A stretch of 5,065 bases of DNA from NCBI GenBank assembly GCA_011620845.1, contig WOYJ01000138.1:1-5065 (forward strand), in the 5' to 3' direction. Below the pieces are notes generated by a model. The model did no database searches and was not told the DNA's origin. It worked only from the letters and a program-made list of their open reading frames with translations. Source of the stretch: Methanobacteriaceae archaeon (GTDB taxonomy: Archaea > Methanobacteriota > Methanobacteria > Methanobacteriales > Methanobacteriaceae). The position numbers and the translations under genes were made by a program. Positions 4,999 through 5,065 of the stretch are shown here, in pieces (the first letter of the stretch is position 1; every line of letters starts with the position of its first letter).

Positions 4999-5027
4999 AT
5001 CCTTTTAGGATAAATTTTTAATTATCC
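4999..5027. repeat. Overlapping inverted repeats upstream of the marker 8 gene
   Basis: ATCCT-TTT-AGGAT (4999-5011) is a perfect 5-bp dyad. Its right arm overlaps a second dyad, GGATAA (5008-5013) / TTATCC (5022-5027), with an 8-base AT spacer. As RNA the two could not form together; as DNA they offer three GGAT/ATCC half-sites for a regulator. A third small dyad, AGATC / GATCT, lies at 4957-4971 close to the start codon. Confidence 0.45.
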
Positions 5028-5034
5028 AGTAGGG

Positions 5035-5043
5035 TATAAAATA
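5035..5043 (+). promoter_or_regulatory. Possible TATA box reading out of the window to the right
   Basis: TATAAAATA on the plus strand is a good TATA match and could serve a divergent gene beyond the right edge. Its complement (TATTTTATA) could equally serve marker 8 with a long leader. The window ends too soon to tell. Confidence 0.25.
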
Positions 5044-5065
5044 GTCTGGAAGAATTATATATTAT

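Overview
The window looks like chromosome from a hydrogenotrophic methanogen of the Methanobacteriales, probably Methanobacterium or a close relative. The evidence is a clear methanogenesis marker 8 (DUF2099) gene, archaeal-type ribosome binding sites (AGGTGA, GGTGATT), TATA-type promoters and archaeal-style 2-oxoacid:ferredoxin oxidoreductase genes. The genus is inferred from sequence character only.

Layout from left to right. Positions 1-96 (+) are the last 31 codons of a gene entering from the left; they encode a C-terminal membrane anchor. Positions 97-407 are AT-rich with no convincing gene. Positions 408-3405 (-) form a three-gene operon, transcribed right to left: a fused gamma-alpha subunit of a 2-oxoacid:ferredoxin oxidoreductase (OFOR), its thiamine-diphosphate-binding beta subunit two bases later, then a small helical protein of unknown function. 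Positions 3406-3663 are a divergent promoter region with palindromes and inverted repeats. Positions 3664-4047 (+) encode a small two-CBS-domain (Bateman) protein. It converges on a methanogenesis marker 8 gene at 4091-4930 (-). Positions 4931-5065 are the marker gene's upstream region, also rich in inverted repeats.

How the genes may work together: the two OFOR subunits should form a ferredoxin-linked 2-oxoacid oxidoreductase or synthase of the two-subunit type. No separate delta (2x4Fe-4S ferredoxin) gene is present. The CBS protein is divergent from it and may sense adenine nucleotides, but a functional link is inference. Marker 8 belongs to the methanogen-specific set of unknown function.

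The most interesting points are these. (1) The OFOR alpha gene has no ATG, GTG or TTG start upstream of its essential GEAGQGI motif; the best-placed start is an ATT behind a strong Shine-Dalgarno. (2) The beta subunit has Gln where the third iron-sulfur Cys is normally found. (3) A degenerate tandem repeat of four 22-23 bp units, each ending in the SD-like GGTGAA, spans the end of the beta gene and the start of the small gene and includes a 16-residue micro-ORF. (4) Symmetrical elements occupy both promoter regions. I see no complete new defence or mobile system, CRISPR array, tRNA, rRNA or insertion sequence here.
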